Shown: one piece after another, positions 60,416-64,000 of the stretch
How positions within the stretch are numbered: the stretch's first letter is position 1
Layout: every line of letters starts with the position of its first letter
Source of the DNA: a virus
Length of the DNA stretch: 64,000 bases
Reading direction: 5' to 3' (one strand)
Virus record (IMG/VR): IMGVR_UViG_3300041964_000083
Location: 1-64,000 of that record
Translations under genes and position numbers: made by a program
Notes under the pieces: model-generated
What the model saw: the letters and a program-made list of their open reading frames with translations, nothing else
Told to the model about the DNA's origin: nothing
Database searches by the model: none

Positions 60416-61018
60416 ATGGAGTTTAGAAAGCTTGTTCAACCCATAGCAGAAGCGATCGCGCTAACTTTTGATGCTCCTGTGGATGAAATTTTAACAGCTA
60501 ACCTTGATTCTGAAGGTATTGTGTTTGGACAACTTTTGTCTGAAGGTAAATTTTATTCTTATGCATCAAATGGTAATGAAGTTGTTACAAGCTACCACCA
60601 AGACGCAACTGATTATTTAGATGAATACGCAAAAGGTTTTTTAAATAATATAAATATTCATGTTGATTCATCAAATACTTATGATTACGCTTGTGGCTTC
60701 TTCCGAGTTGATGCACAAGTAAAATGTAGTCAAGGTAATCAACCTTGTGGAAATCGCTGTATTTCTAGAAAAAAGCGATGTCGTAAAAATATGAAAAACC
60801 CTGCTAAAAACGCGATGAGACAAGGACTTGTTAGTCTTAAAAATCCAGCTAATCAAGCATTTGGAGCAGCCGCAGGTATTGCAGGAACTGTAGGAACTGC
60901 TGTTTTAATGGGTGCGGGTATGGCTGCGGGTTCCGCACTTTACGAAAACAGAGAAACAATTATGCGAGATGTTCAATCAGGTATCGACAAAGCAAAGCAA
61001 CGTATTCAAGGCAAGTAA
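60416..61018 (+). CDS. Cysteine-signature membrane protein
   Basis: A 200-residue protein. A diverged N-module (AIALTFDAPVDEILTANLDS, GKFYSYA) leads to YDYACGFFRVD, then signature CSQGNQPCGNRCISRKKRC, and a long Gly/Ala membrane segment (AAAGIAGTVGTAVLMGAGMA). A short charged tail replaces an effector domain. It is a close paralogue of the next gene. Confidence 0.65.
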   Translation: MEFRKLVQPIAEAIALTFDAPVDEILTANLDSEGIVFGQLLSEGKFYSYASNGNEVVTSYHQDATDYLDEYAKGFLNNINIHVDSSNTYDYACGFFRVDAQVKCSQGNQPCGNRCISRKKRCRKNMKNPAKNAMRQGLVSLKNPANQAFGAAAGIAGTVGTAVLMGAGMAAGSALYENRETIMRDVQSGIDKAKQRIQGK

Positions 61019-61043
61019 GAATTACGAAAGGAAGGTTATTTAA

Positions 61044-62075
61044 ATGAACGACAGAGAAATTACACAACCAATTGCTGAAGCAATTACGCTAACATTTGAT
61101 GCTCCTGTTGATGCAGTATTAACCGCGAACCTAGATTCTGATGGTGTTTTGTTTGGTCAAATAATGTCCGGGGGAAACTTTTACTCATACATTGCCGATT
61201 CCGACACAATCACTACTTATTATCATCCCGAAGAAACTGAGTATCTAAACGAATACGCTCATGCCGTACTCGACAACATAGGTATTCATACTGATGCTTG
61301 GGAGACATACGATTATGCATTGGGGTTTTTCCGTGTTGATGCACAGATGAGATGCAAACCAGGAAACAAACCCTGTGGTAGGCGTTGTATCCCTCAGCAA
61401 ATGAAATGTAGAAGTGCAATGGGCGGTGGGGCGCAAGCAAAAATGCGACAAGGGCGTGCTAACTTACGCGCTCCTGGCGCAGGTGCAATTGCCGCTGGCG
61501 TTGTTGGTGCTGCGGCATTAGCTGCGGGTGGTGCTGCGGCTTATCAAAACAGAGAAGAGATTGCTAAAGGTGCAAAAAAAATTGGGCGACAGGTACAAAA
61601 AACCGCACTTGTAGCAAAGCGGGAAGTAGAAGGGAAAGCCGCAGAACTTGCTAGCAATGTCAACAAAGGTGTAGAGGTGGCTAAAGAAAACATTCAACAA
61701 GCTGCAAAGAAAACGGGTCAAGCGGCACGAATAGCTGGCAAGAAAGCGACACGCGCTGTAGAACGTACAAAAAAAGAAGTCGATAAAAATTACAAAGAAA
61801 CAAAAAAAGAAGTCGATAAGAAATACCATGAAACTCGTAAAGCGGCTATAAGAACAGCTAAAGAAGTAGGAGTCGCTGGCAAAAGACTTCAAAAACAAGC
61901 TGAACGGAAAGTAGCTGAAGTTACAAAAGGTGCTGAAAATACAGGTAAGAAGATTCAACAACAAGCACGCAAAAGCAAGAAGCGTGGTGAACGTTATGCT
62001 GCTGACCCAGAAAGAGTACAGAAAGTGGGTAAACGCTTAGGCGATCGCTGGGCAAGAAATATGGGAGCAAAATAA
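61044..62075 (+). CDS. Cysteine-signature membrane protein with long basic coiled-coil tail
   Basis: A 343-residue protein. The first ~170 residues parallel the previous gene, including signature [19 protein letters not shown] and the membrane segment (GAIAAGVVGAAALAAGGAAAY). Then comes ~160 residues of Lys/Ala/Glu-rich helix with repeats of KKEVDK type, resembling LEA- or apolipoprotein-like amphipathic helices. The tail ends WARNMGAK. It may be a membrane-spanning or DNA-contacting internal virion protein. Confidence 0.65.
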   Translation: MNDREITQPIAEAITLTFDAPVDAVLTANLDSDGVLFGQIMSGGNFYSYIADSDTITTYYHPEETEYLNEYAHAVLDNIGIHTDAWETYDYALGFFRVDAQMRCKPGNKPCGRRCIPQQMKCRSAMGGGAQAKMRQGRANLRAPGAGAIAAGVVGAAALAAGGAAAYQNREEIAKGAKKIGRQVQKTALVAKREVEGKAAELASNVNKGVEVAKENIQQAAKKTGQAARIAGKKATRAVERTKKEVDKNYKETKKEVDKKYHETRKAAIRTAKEVGVAGKRLQKQAERKVAEVTKGAENTGKKIQQQARKSKKRGERYAADPERVQKVGKRLGDRWARNMGAK

Positions 62076-64000
62076 TGATTGCTGTTCGCTATGATCGTGC
62101 CAAACCTAATTGCAAAAAAGGTAAGCCTTGCGGTAGCGTTTGCATTCCGCAAAAAGCTAAATGTCGTAAAGAATCTCCACAAGAAACTAATACAGGTGGG
62201 GATGGCGCAATCAAAGCAGCGGGCTGGGCAGTTGCGGCTGCCGCAACTGCCGCATTAATTGGTGTGCCTGTAGCCACTTACGCTGGTGTGCGATCGCGTT
62301 ATCGAGAAGGGTTTAAAGAATCTGCCAAAATGGCACAGTCAATGGCAAAGGATATAGAACCTATCAATGTAAAGGAAAAACAGCACTCTGTTGTATTTTG
62401 TGTTGGTGGAATGGACTATGGGCATGAAAACACTAATCCTAATATTAGTGGCAGAATAATTTCTTTAGCCGTTAATAAGTCTTTATCCCAAAAAGATAAA
62501 GGACTAAAGACAATTCCTATTTCTACACAAGGTAGTAATTTAGATAAGAAAGAGAAACCAGAAGGTATTCATCAATTTGTTGCTGATGGATTTAAGCGAA
62601 CTGTTTACAAAAATGTGGTAGAGCAAGGTAGAAATAAAGCTGCGGTAAGGCTTGCTGCACAGGCGATCGCGTATCACGATAAATACCCAGATAAGCAAAT
62701 CGTCATGTTTGGTACTTCTATGGGTGGGATGATTGTCAATGAAGCACAGGAGATACTAAAACAAGCCAAACCGTCTATGAAGAGCAAGCTTAAGTCAATG
62801 ACGGTTGGAACTCCTTATTTTGGGCTAACTGAGCCTTGGGGAGAAACGACAGAGATTGCTGCACACGAAGACAAATTTACAACCGTTTTACCGACGCGAT
62901 CAAAGACTAAGTTATTTAATCTCAAGCACGTAAACACTAAATCTACGGATGTGCTTCATGGACATTTGTTAAGTGATTATTTTCAGTCAGATGAGGTGAA
63001 AAAACATTTATCAGATTTTATTTATAAAGATGTTAAAACAACTAAAAATACCAAAAAAGACTCAGCTAACGAACCTAAATGTCGGACAGGACAACCATGT
63101 GGGGAGATTTGCATACCTAAAACACATAAATGCAGAATAGGTTCTTATTCTCCTGCAAAAAAAGCAAAAGTTGAAGCTGTAAAAAGAAAACGACGACAAG
63201 TCGCATTAATGAAATTTTCTGCCGCAATAGGCGTACTTGTGGCATTTGAAGCTGCGGTTGTTGCCACGAATTACGCAATTGACAGAAGGAATGAGCAAAC
63301 AATAGCTGAAGAAAAAGAGGTTAAAGACGATTTTCAATCAGATGTCGACAATTTTGTAGATTTTCGTTCCGAAATGAGAGATAAGGCTCGATCATGGGGT
63401 GTTGGTCGAGGATATACGGATATTGAGCTTGTAGATGATTGGTATTGGGGCTTTCCTCCTACAGGGTATATGCAAGAACCTATTCAAAGTGAAAACCAAG
63501 AACTAGAACAAGTTAAAAAATCACTACAAGACATGGAAAAGAAGTGGCGCGATCGCGCTAACGTTGAGCATTTTAACAATATCCCTGATACAGCGCATAG
63601 CAAGAATAGAAAAAAAGCTACTACAGATTCTATTGCTGTCACCAATCCACATTATCAAAAACTTATATTTCAATTAAAAACTATTCTAAATCGTGTTTAT
63701 ACAGATGGTATTGATCATTTTATAAAAGTAGAAGTTGATAAGGCTAATACTATAACTGGGTTATTCAGAGATGGTACAAAAATATTAGAGTTTACGATTA
63801 AAGGTAACGACATTACTTATAAAAAAGCAGGATTTAAAAACAAAAAAGACTCAACTTATTATGATTCTTTGGCATTAGAGTTAACGTTACGTAGTGATGC
63901 GATCAAGAAAAAAGATAAATGCGTAAAGGGTATATCTTGTGGGGCAGCTTGTGTTGCTTCTAATAAATCATGTCGATTGAAAGCTAACGCGATCGCGTCA
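62075..64000 (+). CDS. Large modular protein with three cysteine signatures, 3' end outside window
   Basis: The frame is open for 642 codons to the window edge; it starts at a TAATG overlap. Order: signature 1 [18 protein letters not shown] (residue ~13); membrane segment; REGFKESAK; hydrolase with Ser215 in FGTSMGGM and VGTPYFGLTE; signature 2 CRTGQPCGEICIPKTHKC (~335); a second membrane segment; an aromatic linker; an N-module copy (YTDGIDHFIKVEVDKANTI); and signature 3 CVKGISCGAACVASNKSC (~616). It reads as fused copies of the family unit, likely to be followed by another effector. Confidence 0.75.
   Translation, partial: MIAVRYDRAKPNCKKGKPCGSVCIPQKAKCRKESPQETNTGGDGAIKAAGWAVAAAATAALIGVPVATYAGVRSRYREGFKESAKMAQSMAKDIEPINVKEKQHSVVFCVGGMDYGHENTNPNISGRIISLAVNKSLSQKDKGLKTIPISTQGSNLDKKEKPEGIHQFVADGFKRTVYKNVVEQGRNKAAVRLAAQAIAYHDKYPDKQIVMFGTSMGGMIVNEAQEILKQAKPSMKSKLKSMTVGTPYFGLTEPWGETTEIAAHEDKFTTVLPTRSKTKLFNLKHVNTKSTDVLHGHLLSDYFQSDEVKKHLSDFIYKDVKTTKNTKKDSANEPKCRTGQPCGEICIPKTHKCRIGSYSPAKKAKVEAVKRKRRQVALMKFSAAIGVLVAFEAAVVATNYAIDRRNEQTIAEEKEVKDDFQSDVDNFVDFRSEMRDKARSWGVGRGYTDIELVDDWYWGFPPTGYMQEPIQSENQELEQVKKSLQDMEKKWRDRANVEHFNNIPDTAHSKNRKKATTDSIAVTNPHYQKLIFQLKTILNRVYTDGIDHFIKVEVDKANTITGLFRDGTKILEFTIKGNDITYKKAGFKNKKDSTYYDSLALELTLRSDAIKKKDKCVKGISCGAACVASNKSCRLKANAIAS

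Noticed and set aside
61518-61964. Phe/Ser/Cys-rich minus-strand ORF of 148 codons
   Set aside because: It is the antisense shadow of the Lys/Ala-rich coiled coil of the gene at 61044.
1-64000. Terminase, integrase, tRNA, rRNA or CRISPR array
   Set aside because: Looked for on both strands by motif; none recognised, so not reported. A tRNA scan could still find a degenerate one.

Overview
The window is a cyanobacterial accessory replicon that carries a phage. The octamer GCGATCGC (HIP1) and its core occur many times in every segment, inside nearly all genes. HIP1 is a hallmark of cyanobacterial chromosomes, plasmids and resident prophages. Genes are short, tightly packed and often joined by ATGA or TAATG stop/start overlaps. 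No tRNA, rRNA or CRISPR array was seen. The gene set combines a Mu-like head module, an endolysin and tail fibre, a phage-type replisome, nucleotide metabolism, and an actin-like (ParM-type) operon. I read it as a temperate phage or, by inference, a phage-plasmid. No terminase, integrase or complete portal is present, so the element continues beyond the window.

Left part (1-15 kb): a response regulator fragment, a HTH repressor candidate facing a divergent control region with a 13+13 bp inverted repeat, then a long plus-strand early operon. This holds thymidylate synthase, a very short ribonucleotide reductase alpha and its ferritin-like beta subunit, a cupin, a HNH nuclease, an atypical RNase HII, J-domain and HNH/zinc proteins, a replication-organiser-like protein with three 21-bp direct repeats inside its gene, DnaB helicase, and (to 18.8 kb) a DNA polymerase III alpha subunit.

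Methylation (18.8-22.2 kb): a C5-cytosine methyltransferase is split into two overlapping ORFs at a 5-bp tandem duplication. The second ORF stays open into an N6-adenine methyltransferase, and a small winged-helix-like gene lies out of frame in the join. Then comes a minus-strand block (22.5-29.6 kb) with a thermonuclease, a possible recombination directionality factor, a DUF559-like nuclease, a PAS-like protein and small genes. A short plus-strand block with a Xre regulator interrupts it, and a TnpB relic closes it.

Maintenance and lysis (30-43 kb): small genes, a three-gene actin-like operon behind a perfect 30-bp palindrome, a lytic transglycosylase-M23 wall hydrolase and small membrane proteins. 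A minus-strand module follows, with an endolysin (GH24 plus C39, broken by one missing base), a holin-like protein, a CheY-like receiver, a coiled-coil membrane protein and a 603-aa fibre with a discoidin-like tip.

Head module and modular proteins (43.7-64 kb): a portal-tail/pyrophosphatase-like protein, MuF, gpG-like, DUF2213 protease/scaffold, decoration and major capsid proteins, and connectors. These are surrounded by an unusual family of at least eight proteins. The family shares a four-cysteine signature C-x(5,6)-C-G-x2-C-x6-C, usually next to a Gly/Ala-rich membrane segment. The signature is joined to a metallopeptidase, a J-domain, serine-hydrolase domains or JAB/RadC-like domains. 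The last gene has three signatures and runs off the window. This family is the best candidate for an undescribed system here. Two dispersed repeat families (TTGACAAC-N5-GTTGTCAA and GAGTTCAG-type) also thread the region.
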